Assembly (NCBI GenBank): GCA_037576215.1
Contig: JBANDB010000010.1
Location: 1,364,001 to 1,428,000 of the forward strand
Source: Armillaria gallica
Lineage: Eukaryota; Basidiomycota; Agaricomycetes; Agaricales; Physalacriaceae
DNA length: 64,000 bases
Direction: 5' to 3'
Shown here in pieces: positions 22,976-35,040 of the stretch. Below the pieces are notes generated by a model. The model saw only the letters and a list, made by a program, of their open reading frames with translations, had not been told where the DNA came from and searched no databases. Each line of letters starts with the position of its first letter. Position 1 is the stretch's first letter. Both the position numbers and the translations under genes were made by a program.

Positions 22976-24447
22976 TATTTGTATTCGGACTTTTTGTTTT
23001 TTTAAAGCTTTGCCCTGCCCTCCCCACCAGTTTCCTACGACCTCTCCCCCTCCATCCTTTACTCCGGATCTCAATACCGATAACTGCATATACCAAGGTT
23101 CTTGTCGAATTTGGTCTGCGTACGTCTTTTCCCATTCATTGTTTCTTCTTTCACGTTGGGGATAAGGCGCCGTCTGATTTCAAAAACGACATCTGTGTGC
23201 TTCTTAATTTATCTTTTGAAGAGCCGCATCTTTTTACTGCTTATTTCTTACATGATAAATGCTGTTTAGTTTTCTGTTACTCTTTCTTTATCTCTATGCT
23301 CGGGGCTTTTTTGAAAGAAGTATGTGTGCATGCAGGTCTAGCAACCAACTTGAAGCCAGATCCCTTTTTTCAATGTAGTTCATTGGGATCGCTCTTAGAA
23401 AACTCGCTTTATTGAGTGTTGATTGTTTTACCTGTATAGTCAGTCCACCTTGGTATCCACTTTCTAAGGACTATCTTTGTCTGATGTATATGATTAAAAA
23501 AAGTCGAAGCATGTATATAGTGACGTTCGATGTCGGACAAGTCTATTCTTGCGAAAATGGGTGTCTTCTTGTATCGCGACGAGACGCTGGGGTTGGAAGC
23601 GAATTCGGACTCGAGGACGGTATCTTGGCTTTGTTGGACACACACGGTGTCGTCGTTAAGTCTCCTTCCGCATTTTTTCTCAGGCTATCTTCCCGAACCA
23701 ATGTAAATATGTGACCGCGCTTTTTATATGTCCTTATCTGAGCCGCTGCCTCGCAGTGCCGGGAACATGATTACTACTGGCGGTGCTCATGGTTTCTTGT
23801 CTGCTCGGGATCTATCACCTCGGTTCAAGCTACTATCAATTTAGTGTACAATGGCATTTATCATGCACAGGATTCAAACTTAAATTGACGACTCCCATGA
23901 CTACGGTACTCCCAAGGCTCGGGTACAGGACCTAGAAAGTTCTCGGTCAGACTGTTGGGTGCTGCTATCGCCATCCTCGTTCACTATCCCAGAGGTCCAC
24001 GAGCCAGAACTTCCAGAAGGTAGTCCTCATTCCCCGAGTCTCCCCTCCCATCTTACTAACCAACATCATATCAGATGGGAATATCTACGATATATTGTCC
24101 CTTCTTGATCCATCTAGGACCAACCTCGCTGCAGCTGCCGATTCCCAGCCGCCTAAGGCGGGCCTGGAAACAAATTACCACACGACCCTAAAAATGAAAA
24201 CGACAGCATGGCGTCAGAATCAACAAAATGGGAATCTCTTGATCTTCAGTCGTCTACTTACCAGCGACAAACGAAAAGCAAACAGTGGATACGAATTGGC
24301 GATCACCCTTCATGACGGCTCTACTCAGTATTAGTACGCCTTTGACCTGTCAAACATTTAAACACTCAGTTACACAGTTATGCACTTAAGGCCCCGAACA
24401 AACTCCCATCCTAACTACTGCATCGAGAAAAGATTGTCGGAACGACG
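22976..24447. other. Intergenic, no supported gene
   Basis: The 3' flank of the mucin gene followed by 1.4 kb without a convincing coding region. Short frames exist (for example at 24095-24334), but they lack recognisable motifs or paired splice sites. Confidence 0.5.
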
Positions 24448-25034
24448 CTAATCCATGTCATTGACATTCTCGAAAATCCAATCTTGTCCCTGACTAGCCA
24501 ATGACTAGCACCGATCTGAGCGAGAACAATCTGGGAAATGTGAGCTAAACGCAACCTAAGAAAGAGCTCGCTCACATCGTCGTTTTTGTTCACACTCCAA
24601 ACCAGGTTCGTATCGACAAGACGTATCCTGTAACAAGGCAATGTGAGTGTGAGGTAAGGCCCCTCTTCGACCCAACTCACTGGAATTTCTGGCGATCAAC
24701 CAGGTCAAGATTCCAAGAGTTAGTAACTCCCAAAGCCGCCAGCGACCTCGTCCCGATCAACTTTTGCCCAGTCTCCACCGGCCAATCCGAGCTCGCAAAT
24801 GACACACTCTTGAACAAGTTCGTCCCGGGGATCGTCTCCAAGTCCCACTACCAAAAGACTGCGTCAGAGTACAAATTAAAATTAAAAAATATTCTTCACA
24901 GTCTGATCCGCCAAATTCAATCGCGAGACCATTAAAGACGCGCCATCAGTCGAATCCCCGCCCTCGACAGTGGCCGTAGCTTCTGCCTTTGCGTTGATCA
25001 AGTGATGTGCCAGGCTCAGGGACTCCGACGTTGG
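24448..25034 (-). pseudogene. Aldos-2-ulose dehydratase, 3'-end fragment (unit 1)
   Basis: The 210 bp at 24825-25034 is nearly the same as 32114-32333 at the 3' side of the unit 2 AUD. Beyond that homology the minus strand reads on as DLETIPGTNLFKSV and AALGVTNSWNLDLVD. This matches the C-terminal domain of aldos-2-ulose dehydratase as I recall it (WNISHVPGTDMYE, AAMGLTSRWAV). After a likely intron the frame may end at the TAG at 24448. The piece stops abruptly at 25034, where P2O sequence on the other strand begins. It therefore holds only the C-terminal part, cut off from its N-terminus by a deletion, and cannot make enzyme. Confidence 0.7.
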
Positions 25035-26313
25035 CACTCGCGAGGTTCGCGGTATCCCTTTGCCACCAGACGCCGCTCCGAGAACAAGAAATTTGCTACC
25101 TGGTCTGGGTCTAACACCGTGCTCGGCGAAGATCTTTCCACAAACAAGAACCGCCGCTTCACACTCTCTCCTGAGACTAGAGTCACCCGCCTTGTCCGTG
25201 ACCCTGCCAATCCTTCCAGAATTGTAGCCGCCGTGTGTCGCAAACTCAAGACAGACCGTGATATTCTAGTCGTTGCTAAGGTTTGTCGTAATGACACTAT
25301 CAAGTATGTTATATTGACCTTACTGAATAGACTTTTGTCGTCTCCTGTGGATCGGTATGCACACCTCAAATCCTTTGGAACAGCCGCATCCGCCCGGATG
25401 CGCTGGGAAAGAATCTTACGGGACAGTCTATTTCCTTCTGCCAGGTGCGCCTGCCTGAGTCCTCTACCCTCCGTCTTACCTACTGCCTATAGATTGTCCT
25501 TAAACGATCGATCGTTGAAGCTATCAGCAATAACCCTGCCTACAAGGACCTTGTCACTGAGCACCGCGAAAGCACCCCAACGACCCTTTGCCAATCCCGT
25601 TCGACGACCCCGAACCACAAGTAACCATTCCGTACTCCTCCAAGCACCCATGGCACACTCAGATCCACCGTGATGCGTTCTCGTACGGCGACGTCGGCCC
25701 TCGGTCCGACCCCCGCGTTGTAGTAGATTTACGCTTCTTTGGTAAATCCGACATCGTCGAGGAAAACCTAGCGACGACCACACCGATATCTATGGCTTGC
25801 CACAACCGACTTTCTCTGTCAAGCGCTCTCGAGAGGATGGAGAGCGTGACCACAGGTAAGTCTCCTAAGTCCATATACCCCGCCGCTAATGCTCGTTATC
25901 TTCACTGGACAGAATGATGCAAGACATGACCAGCATCGCTAACATCCTGACTCCTGGGTGGATATCTTCCCGGGTCTGAGCCTCAATTCATGGAGACTGG
26001 TCTTGCCTTGCGCATCACTGTACTAAGCTCATTCCTATTCGCTGTTGCTCGTAGCTCACCCTCCTCCTTTCAGGGTACCACTCGTATCAGTAATGACCCC
26101 AAGACGTCGGTCGCCGATCCCTCCTCCAAGGTACACGGCTTCAACAACCTCTGGGTTGGCGGTAACGGGTGTATCCCGGACTCGACCTCATGCAACCCTA
26201 CTCTCACCAGTGTAAGCACCCACAGCTCAATTTCAGGTCACGGTCGCTGATTTCCTTGCCAGCTTACTATCGCTATCAAGGGTGCCGAGTCTCTTGTTAC
26301 ATATCCGAAGTAA
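25035..26313 (+). pseudogene. Pyranose 2-oxidase, 5'-truncated copy (unit 1)
   Basis: This copy corresponds to the part of the unit 2 P2O gene from 37685 to 38960, starting mid-exon at RRRSENKKFATWSGSNTVLG. Exon-intron structure is the same (introns at 25281-25330 and 25445-25492, then three near 25857, 26030 and 26210). Recognisable strings include [39 protein letters not shown] and [15 protein letters not shown]. The FAD-binding N-terminus and flavinylation site are missing. Lesions are a 1-nt deletion near 25571, a 7-bp insertion near 25950, and the out-of-frame join after EEN that is shared with unit 2. It is the downstream partner of the AUD fragment across the deletion junction. Confidence 0.9.
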
Positions 26314-28344
26314 AACCACATTCAATTTTATATCGCTTGCTTGATCGTGTAGTTCATATTCTGTGGTAACTGGTTGATCGTGATTGGTCTGCTCCGGGTC
26401 CGAGTACTGTGAGAACAGTATCTGTTATCCATTCTCTTGGTCAAGCGTCTGTTTATCCAGAATGCATAAAGGATATGTGGGAATAAAGTGCATAGTAATC
26501 TCACCTTTGCGGATTGCAGGATGAGTCAGGAATGGTGATGTAGGGTATGGCGAAGGGACGCCGCCCTGTGACCAGCCCATGAGCGAGTGGAGCGGATCAA
26601 AATGCTTTGCCTTTCTTGACCGGACATCTAACTTATTTCTTTCAAAGCGTCTCAGCCAAATTTCTCCCCGTAACAAGGCTATCAAGAATGCAACAATAAC
26701 AAAACCTTCAAGGACTAATAGCGCTATGCTTCACTTGTGTCTTTGCTGAACTTCCTCTCAATCGTCTGGGTGCACCATTTCAAAGCTTTCTGCTACCCTA
26801 CGGCGTGTCTGGGGAGAGTGTACGTGGAGCCGATAAAAGCGCAAGACTCATGAGTACAAGGCTGCCTCACACCCGGCGCCTTCTAATGCTCCTGCCCTAG
26901 CCTACTAGTATTCTATCTTGATTTCGCCTCGAAGCTGAACAGAAATCTTATCTTGGCTGTCAATCTCATTTAAGCTGGAGTGTATTCTCTGTGAGGTCAT
27001 AAACGCCCTTGGCTACTGGCCGACTCATTCTAGAACCCACATAGCTCACGAAGGAGGGGATGCCCAGAGTTGAAACAGAGTCCGAGTCCGATGCTCCTCC
27101 GACTGCATTGTAGAGATCTTAGACAGATCCTGATTAATTGTCGGGCATTCCGTTCGAACGATGAAAAGACGCCAGTTGATGATGATGTAGCACGAGCAGG
27201 CAGTCCTTTCATATTACTGCGAAAGTGTATGCTGTATCCGGATTTCGAAGCTGCTTTGAACACCTGGCCTTCCTTACGAGATTCTTGAAATTGTCTGTCC
27301 GGAAGCCTGAAGGCCTATCATCCTGTGTTCCTCCTTCTGAACAGACCCCCGGCTTGACCTGGATCATTGATCCCTTAGCTCATCGGCTACCTCGTTGAAT
27401 GACCAGTTTATGCCACTTGGAAGGCATCACGAAAGCTAGGAACATGTTGAGGGAGTGCGTAGTAGCAAACACCATGAATTTATAGTACAACCCCAGGTGC
27501 AAAGGGAGTCTGTACCAATCTTGAAGAAGACGGTCCTACAGCTAAACCTGCTAGTTCGGCATCTTTCAAAATCATCAACTCGAGTCAATATAGTTACGTG
27601 GTCTATATACCCTTTGTTGGTAATGAGCATTCACTGTCTAAGCGGCACTAAGTAGTGGCTGCTCTGGTATCGATCCGTCTCCACACGAACTGGCACCGCC
27701 AAGTCAATAGGTCGACTGCCATAGACTAAGACAAAACATTATTCGGTGATTACCGTTTTTCTCTTTTCCCTCCTTGAAACGCTAGAACTATCATTAGCGC
27801 TTTGTTATGGAACTGAAAAAGGCAAATTCATGATTGTCTGTGTCAAACTATGTGATGCGTCCCTTAGTATCCCCACGAATTCGGATGTCATCATCCTCCG
27901 GTATTGACGTTGGTGCCGGCGGCATTGAGGCTCACGCCTAAAATAAATGGCCATGAGGTACAGGCTCAGGAACTGAGGCTTGAGGAGGACCACTCGTTGC
28001 ATACGGCGCTTGGGCATATGGCACCCAGACTTGGTAGGACGGGAGAGAAGGAAGTCCTCCCATGCACGCAAAAATAGGATAACTACTATTGAAAACTTCT
28101 AGTCTAGGTATCTACGTGAATTCTGATGACAGACGGAATGGTTACGAAGAAGGATACGATTCACATTACTTAGGTCTGGCGATCGCGTACTCTGGAATAG
28201 GAACTGGCGACAAAGGTTCGAGGCAACGCAGTTCGAGTCATGACTTTCCGCGTCCAAAGGATCAGGGTTGACCGTGCGTAAACTTTGTTATTCTCTACTG
28301 ATCAATTATGAATGAATTGAAGAACAGGTGGGCAACAGCTTGGC
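26314..28344. other. Duplicated intergenic spacer (unit 1)
   Basis: About 2 kb of non-coding DNA between the P2O remnant and the 213-aa gene. It is matched over most of its length by 38961-40997. No gene was recognised in either copy. Confidence 0.6.
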
Positions 28345-29041
28345 TTACACCTGGCAGTCATCGCCGCCGGAACAACGGCAAAGAGGCCTTGAAGCTTCCC
28401 GTCCGTTGTAATTCATCGTCAGGCCACTACACCTGCGCGCCACCGCGTCGCGCAGTTTTCCTTCCCGATCCTGGATAATCACGATCTAGGCAGGAATTTT
28501 CCGTCAAAAGGTGATGCACCTGTAAGCCGTAAGATCGTACCTCCATACTGTTCTTCAAGGCGTTGATTTCTTGTCGATAACGATACGCATTGATCCAGAT
28601 GTATTTTTCCTGGCACAGGTAGAAGACAAGAGAATCACAGCTCGTTAAAGATAGCCTTTGGTCATCGAGGAGCGCACGCTCGAGTGCGCACGTATCCGCT
28701 TCCAGGCTGCGATATATATCGATGAGTGTCCGGTGAATATGGGTTTCCGATATATACCGTAATAATTGGATGTTGATATCCGCCGCATTCGCCAGTAGTA
28801 AGAGGCCGTGCTCTTGAAATAGGGCAATGGCCTCTTTGACGGTTCCTCTGAGTTGTATGACGAGACCCTTTGGACTCATAGGGGGGAGGAATGGATATAC
28901 CCAGAATCGGAAGAACAAACCCGCGCATACGAAGATGGACAGGCCCGAGCCCCATGTGGAAGGTAGAAGAGAGATGAGAGAGATGCTAGCCTCCGGGGTG
29001 ACTTTAATTGGTGCCATGTTGAGTTGAACATCCAGGTTCAT
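28345..29041 (-). CDS. 213-aa protein with N-terminal membrane segment, copy A
   Basis: Two exons (29041-28541 and 28485-28345) with a 55-nt GT-AG intron encode 213 aa. The family was not recognised. Residues about 18-50 are hydrophobic and aromatic (for example WGSGLSIFVCAGLFFRFWVY), suggesting one membrane anchor. The remainder is mostly helical-looking (RGTVKEAIALFQEHG, LEADTCALERALLDDQRLS), and the C-terminus after the splice is Cys-rich (RRCSGL, RPLCRCSGGDDCQV). Splicing is supported because both duplicated copies open the same frame through the same junction with an identical exon length. Copy B lies at 40998-41695. Unlike its neighbours P2O and VPS74 in this unit, it has no stop or frameshift. 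Confidence 0.65.
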
Positions 29042-30986
29042 TGCTTCCTGCTATTTAACAGACACTCACGACTAACATATTGCAGGTGGAGCGCCAGTTT
29101 CGTGATTTTCAGGGAAATGAAGTCCTCGCAGCATGAGAAGACAAGATATTAAACATTGTGGACATTAAACATGGTGGATATTCAAGCATGGTGCAAGTGA
29201 CCGGGGCATTCCGCCTGGAACCAGTGCGCGAAGTCGTTTCAGTGGATGCCAGTCCAGACAAGGCAGACAAGAGCATTCAATTCGTTGCGGCAGTCTGCGG
29301 TTGTGCGTCATAGTGAGTTCTTTTCCATTTCTTCAGGTCACTTACTGGCACAGATATCTGCTCGTCTGAAAAAGAGAACCCATCACCCAGATCCAAGCAG
29401 CATTTAATTTTAGCTCAGAATCGTTGGAACTGCCACAGTTACAATGTTGTTTTCATCTCGCATGTTCTATACGAGCGATACTGTAGCGCCTTTTACCAAC
29501 TTGGAGCTGGAGTAGTGCCATAGACTACTATCCTGGGAGGCTGTAGAAACGCGCTGTAGAGTCTGGACTCTTGAGCGCCTGTATGATAAGAATCCCCACA
29601 GACAGTGTGCGTGAAAAGGTCCGATGATGCTGGAGGTCTAAGGAATATACCGAGCGGCGAAGCATACGATAATAGCAATACCGAATTTTTGGGCTTGAAG
29701 ATGGTGGTAGTGTCGTGGTTTGTGTGTGTACCGGTGCAAGAACCCAATCATGAACGGCCGGGTCCACAGCCCTGACAGGCCAAGTGATGTGCTGTGGCCA
29801 TAAAGGCTCATATTGTTGTGATCGCACGGTTGCATACGTCTCGCGGAGTAGAGACACTTCGTGGGGTACATTGAGAGGGAATCAGCATAATCGATCAGTG
29901 CTTTTTTCCGTGAACAGGGACTGGCAACGACTGAATGCGGGTGGAAGGTGGTGGTCGACGAACTTGGCGATGTGATTCATGTGAGCGTGTTCAGAGACAC
30001 GAAACATCAACGAATAGCACAGACTTGGTCCAATATGTCTATCGCGGATTGAGTCATATTATTCTGTCTAATTAGTCTCCACATCGACAGACGACCAACA
30101 CCAGGAGAGATTGACGGATACGGGACGGGAAAGTAAACAACGGATTCGTGGACTTGCACGCATTTGTTACTTTGGCGTGGTAATGGTCTTTGAATGTTTA
30201 TATTTACGTGACAGCGCTGATATCATCGTGACGACGGGAGGCAGAGGCGATACACAAAAACCACCAGCAGGAAGGGATGTGAACCTGCTGGACTCGTTTT
30301 CATCAATGCGGTAATCCCATCGATGTCCCGCCGTAGGCGGAAAAAACAAGACAGATATGGGACACATGCACGGACGACAATCAAATGCGACCAACATCAC
30401 GATACGACAGACTTGGAGTGACAGGATGGGACATAGGCAACGAAACAACGAAGATCACAGAAAAAAAAGCGATAGAACAATAGGAAGGGGGATGGCAGGC
30501 AGTGTTACATATAAAATCACAAAACGCACGTGTAGGGCAACTGCAAGCAACACAGTCCACTTTTTTGTATGACAAACAGTAGGCTTCAACCTTATGACAG
30601 CTGACAGAACACAAAATTTGGTGGCCATGGTGAAAAAGATATTTTGTCAGGGAAAATGCAGCGACCAGTTAGAGTCCAAGGCTAAAAGACATGGATGAAG
30701 CTGCAGGGGAAGCCAATGGTAGAGCGTGACTGGGGACGTCAACTGCCAGCCTAGGTTTCGAGTTCGGCAAACACATAATTCTGCCCAAATTTGTTTGCAT
30801 GGAAATATAAATCCAGATCTGAGAGCTGTCATCGAATGTAAGTCGTAGAATGAGAAGAATAGGATGGCCTTGAAGAATTCGAAGCCATCAAAATGATGTC
30901 TCGTGATCAAGATGAACTGCCGCAGGGCTGCGCTTCAGCCTCTTTTCGTTCAAGACACACCTTTTTACCCTTTCCTCCAAAATCTC
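29042..30986. other. Spacer between the 213-aa gene and the VPS74 pseudogene (unit 1)
   Basis: The two outer parts match unit 2 (41700-42531). The middle, 29702-30876, has no counterpart there. It is bounded in this unit by the direct repeat cttgaaga (29694-29701 and 30869-30876), so unit 2 probably lost it by repeat-mediated deletion. No gene was recognised. Confidence 0.55.
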
Positions 30987-32111
30987 ATGGCGTCAGGCCT
31001 GTCGAGACGACGAGTAGCGGCCTCGTCGTCGTCAACGTCGCTCTCGTCACCCACTCCGTCCTCGACCAATAGCGCCGGCGGCACACTCAAATACCAATGT
31101 AAACGGCGGCGGACACGCAGGCTCAGCATTCGAAGGCGGCACCAGGATCGCATACGACCCACGAGATCTCGCAAGTGCAGATTCTGAGCAGCAGCCGAAA
31201 CTGACCTTGATGGAAGAGGTTCTGTTGCTGGGCATCAAGGACAAGCAAGGGTACCTCTCTTTTTGGAACGACAATATTTCGTATGCCCTTCCCGGCTGTA
31301 TACTCCTCGAACTCGCTCTGCGACGACGTATACTGCTCGTCAATGATCCGAACCGTCGCCATCTGTCCCTTGCAGAGCGCCTGGTCGAGGTGCGAAGTGA
31401 GAAACTCACCAGCGAGACTATTCTCGACGAGACGCTGAGAATGATGAAGTCCCAGGAATCTTTCGAAAGATTGAGCGTTGGCAGCTGGATTGATTTGTTA
31501 TCTGGTGCGTGGCGTCACGAACTATGAAATACACATCATCATATATTTCTATACAGGCGAGACGTGGAACGTCCTAAAAATTGGTTTCCAGCTTAGACTC
31601 GAACCAGTCTCACCGCCAGTTGATGACAATCGATCAACTCGGGCAGGCGGATGTCGACTGTCATCAACCGAAGTGGGGACTGGCTCGAGTCTATTTCCAG
31701 CTCAAGCAGGTCCGAGAGCGCCTTGCCAAGGGCCTGTCGACAAGGGTGTCCTCCGCACTGAGAAGCGCAACTTTCTCCTGTTTGAGATGGTGACTCACCC
31801 AGTCGCTGACGTGCGCACGAAGGAATCCATCATCACTCGTGTCGTTTCTCTCCTTACCGCCACCACGTCGACTGTACCTCCAGAAGCCCTAGGGAAGGAA
31901 GAAGCTGTCAAAGAGCATACAGCGCGCGCCGTTTGTCTCGTCTGCGCAGCTTATACCGCCAGCGTCCTCGACAATGCATTCGGCAGGCTTGGATACGAGG
32001 AGCGTGAGGGTGCGTTCCAGCAATGCGACGAGATACTTGCAGAGTTTAGTGTCTGGCCGTTTGGATCAGAGAGTGGGCTGGGGAACGCGAGTAATTCCAG
32101 GAGAAGGAACA
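30987..32111 (+). pseudogene. VPS74/GOLPH3 homologue, broken and 3'-truncated copy (unit 1)
   Basis: It matches 42532-43556 closely. The start ATG and N-terminal exon are present, but two bases are missing near 31086, shifting frame after SSTNSAGGTL. Further on, the GPP34 strings LTLMEEVLLLGIKDKQGYLSFWN and FGRLGYEERE remain. The second exon is split by a 100-bp MITE at 31594-31693. The copy ends at about 32111, where AUD sequence on the opposite strand begins, so the last 50 or so codons are lost. It is not expected to give functional protein; the intact copy is at 42532-43714. Confidence 0.92.
31594..31693. mobile_element. 100-bp foldback MITE with perfect 9-bp target duplication
   Basis: The insertion is absent from the unit 2 VPS74 gene. 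It is flanked by tttccagct at 31585-31593 and 31694-31702. It begins TAGACTCGAACCAGTC and its reverse complement begins TAGACTCGAGCCAGTC. The similarity continues inward, so about 31 of the outer 41 positions pair and nearly the whole element is one inverted repeat. Nine-base duplications are typical of Mutator-like transposases. Confidence 0.85.
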
Positions 32112-32113
32112 GA

Positions 32114-34960
32114 TGTGTACAAGTTCGTCCAGGGATCGTCTCCAAGTCCCACTACCAAACTGCAGAGTACAAACTTAAATGTGAAAATATTCCTCACAGT
32201 CTGATCCACCAAGTTCGATCTCGAGACCATTAAAGACGCGCCATCAGTCGAATCCCCGCCCTCGACAGTGGCCGTAGCTTCTACCTTTGCATTGATCAAG
32301 CGATATGTGCTCGACTCAGGGACTCCGATGTTGGCCTCCTTTGCCAGTGAAATAAAAGGCGGAAATTCTAACGCTACCCAAACATCAAACTTCTGTTTGT
32401 CGGGGTCACCGTTTCCCACGATCCACGCTAAAAGGGTCAAAACTGTCAGAAAGATAGAATTACACAATTGTCGAGCTCACCATGCCATGGGTAATCCACT
32501 GTTCCATTATCCCTGAACCGCGGCATCCCGTCCACAGTTGTCCTCCACAACGGTCCATGTTCTGACATGCTCGGTACCACCACACCTGAATATGCGCTCT
32601 TATCCGGATTTGCAGGATCAAAATCTCCATCCGCAACGGTTGCCCAACTCATCCCTCCCTCGCCCGTACCATTCACAATACACGCATGAATCTCCAAGAA
32701 AATTTGCCCGGTGTGATTGTGGAATCCAGCAGAGACGTTCACCCCAGCAGTCCAAAGCTGGATGTGGCAAATAGGCTCATCAGAGTCATCTGCATAGCGG
32801 ACATGGAAGCGGACAGGCAATATTCGATCAATTGATAAAGCACTGACCTTAAATCTTCCATTATCCCAAGGCGTATCTTCTACTTTGACCCAAGGGAATG
32901 TCGTATGATGCACTGCGCTTGGGAAACGAAGAGGGAATAGGTTATGTGCACAAAGCTGATTCATATCAGTGAAAAGCGGCTGGCCTGAAGTGGTGGACTT
33001 TTCAAAGAGGACAAACACCGCGCCTTCGTACGAGTGGATATAGTACCGTCTTCTGCTTTGATAGTGATGGTGCTCGCCTCAAAAGGAGCTGGCGCCTGAG
33101 TGCGTTCGTGTAGCTTGCCATCCTTGTCTGGCCAGATAACTAAGCCAGCATCAGATCTGAACTAAAGGATGCTATGGATAATCATCTCGTCCAGCAATGA
33201 CCTTGACACCATCTCCTTGCTTCACTGGATACCGGGGAGGAACAACAACAAGAGCCATTTTCTGGCCGACTACATCTGGAAATTCTACCTTATCCACCAT
33301 ACGGATCGCATCAGGACGAAGCACGCCGAATAAGATTTCGTCGTTGAGTTTTTCAGCGGTGATAGGTGCAGCTTCATATAATAGTACGAGCGGGATGGGA
33401 GACTCGAAGTATCCGGGGACCGAGTAGGAGACCGTTGCAAAATCCTAGATTTCATCTGTACTTCAATAACAATCACGACGATTATCAGAAACAACTGACA
33501 AGGACATGGGGTGATCGATAATTTCCTCTGGCGACTCTCCCGGCAGAGACATCACCGAGTTTGAACTTGGCGAACTTGCCATTTTTGAGATCAACGGCTG
33601 GAGCGTCCTCAGGGAATGGGTAGAGCAAAAATAGAGATAAAAGGACATACGTTTATAGCACCATACGCCTGTTCTTTCCCATGAAGGAGGCTTGGAGCCC
33701 ATCACTACCAGGAATTCGTCAACGCCATCACCATCAATGTCAGCGCACACGACTTGGTGGATGACCCCCGGGGCTGGCCAGTGCCCGGTGAAGTAAAGTC
33801 ATCGAGGACGTGACGAGTCCACCGAACACCGGCAACCTGATTTGGGAGTGTATCCTCGTCCTTCACATAGACCGTGACATGATTACCATGCATTGCCTGT
33901 TAGTCGTGTATGTTTAGAGAACCGATGAATGGTACAGATCATTTACCTCGGATGAAGCGATGTATCCCGCACAATCATCGTGAACCTTTCCAACACCGAC
34001 TAAAGTAGGTCAGCGTCTGCGGTGGTATAAAGTCACAAAAGGCATACCACTGCCAGAACCCTAGAACCGATTGCCTGGAATTTGAGAAAGATATATAACG
34101 TACCGACGACTTCGTGAACTACGCGGAAGTTGGAATTGAAAGGAATCTCCTTTTCCCACCCTGAGGCTGACATGGGATCATCTGGTTTTGTGTAAATAAT
34201 GACGGGAACTGGGGTATCGAGATCATTGGACTTGGTGATGACAGGGAGAGCAGCAATCTGGATCACATCTGTTCGAGTGAAGTGTCTCACTGAGTCGAGT
34301 TGAACTTATTCAGCTTTATCATAGCAATAGCTGGGTATGGCCCTAACCTCTAAGACGGTGCATTCCGGGGCTCTGACCAATGTACCGAGGCTGCCACTGC
34401 TCCTTCCTGGGTCTCCAATGTTTTCGAATCGTTGGATGCGACCTCCGTCAGACCATATGTCATCCATAGAGGGCCCGTAGCGATCCGCGATGATAACTGA
34501 ACGACAGGATCAGACGAGCGTCAAGGACGACAAAGCGAGAACACAAACCGCCGTTGTAGCCATTTCCGCTGATATCAGCAAAACTATACCGGAAATCAGC
34601 AGGCGTATTTAAGAAAAAGACAGAGCCAGACGAACGCCATAGTCACAGGGAACCAAAGTGAAGCGAGGGTCACCTTCTCCCAACCTCCCATACTTTGCTT
34701 GTGCAATCTATGAAACGGCCGAGTCAGCTCTATGCACAAGTTTAGCAACAAAAGGATACCAACGTGTTCTCCGGATGGTACTGGTTGTGGAATATTGTAA
34801 TATCGCTTTTTCGTTCCTTGGTACCAAGACCGTAGGCGATAACGCTGGGATGCAGGTCGTCATTGGCGCAGTGGAACGGGAATTTCTCTATCCAGTATCT
34901 GTCCTCGATGGCGTCAATGATACATGGAAAGAAAGAATGCATGTCAGAGTAAGGGATGCT
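32114..34960 (-). pseudogene. Aldos-2-ulose dehydratase homologue, 3'-truncated and frameshifted (unit 2)
   Basis: The minus strand encodes, over about ten exons, a protein closely following aldos-2-ulose dehydratase. An N-terminal FG-GAP/VCBS beta-propeller contains YGLGTKERKSDI, SMDDIWSDGGR, HFTRTDVIQIAALP and HQVVCADIDGDGVDEFLVV. Then come SVPGYFESPIPLVLLYE and the cupin-like part with AHNLFPLRFP, HIQLWTAGVNVSAGFHNH and EHGPLWRT, and finally FDVWVALEFP. The enzyme dehydrates 2-keto-glucose (dicarbonyl sugars made by P2O) on the way to cortalcerone. Damage: single-base frame shifts near 33046 and 34407, loss of about 45 residues near 34040-34110, and truncation at 32114, where the broken VPS74 copy begins. 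The exact start exon was not resolved. The AUD 3' end survives separately at 24448-25034. Confidence 0.85.
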
Positions 34961-35040
34961 TGTATTGCTGACGGTCGCTCTTTAATATATAGACTGCAGT
35001 TCTGATGACAAGACGCCTTAACGAGGTATTGAATCCAAAG

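Larger units (their letters stand above)
25035..32111. repeat. Direct tandem duplication, unit 1 (P2O 3' part to truncated VPS74)
   Basis: This block is collinear with 37685-43550 in the same orientation: P2O 3' part, 2 kb spacer, 213-aa gene on the minus strand, second spacer and VPS74. Similarity is high throughout by eye, including the non-coding spacers. About 1.17 kb (29702-30876) is present only here, and a 100-bp MITE (31594-31693) was added later. Confidence 0.9.
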
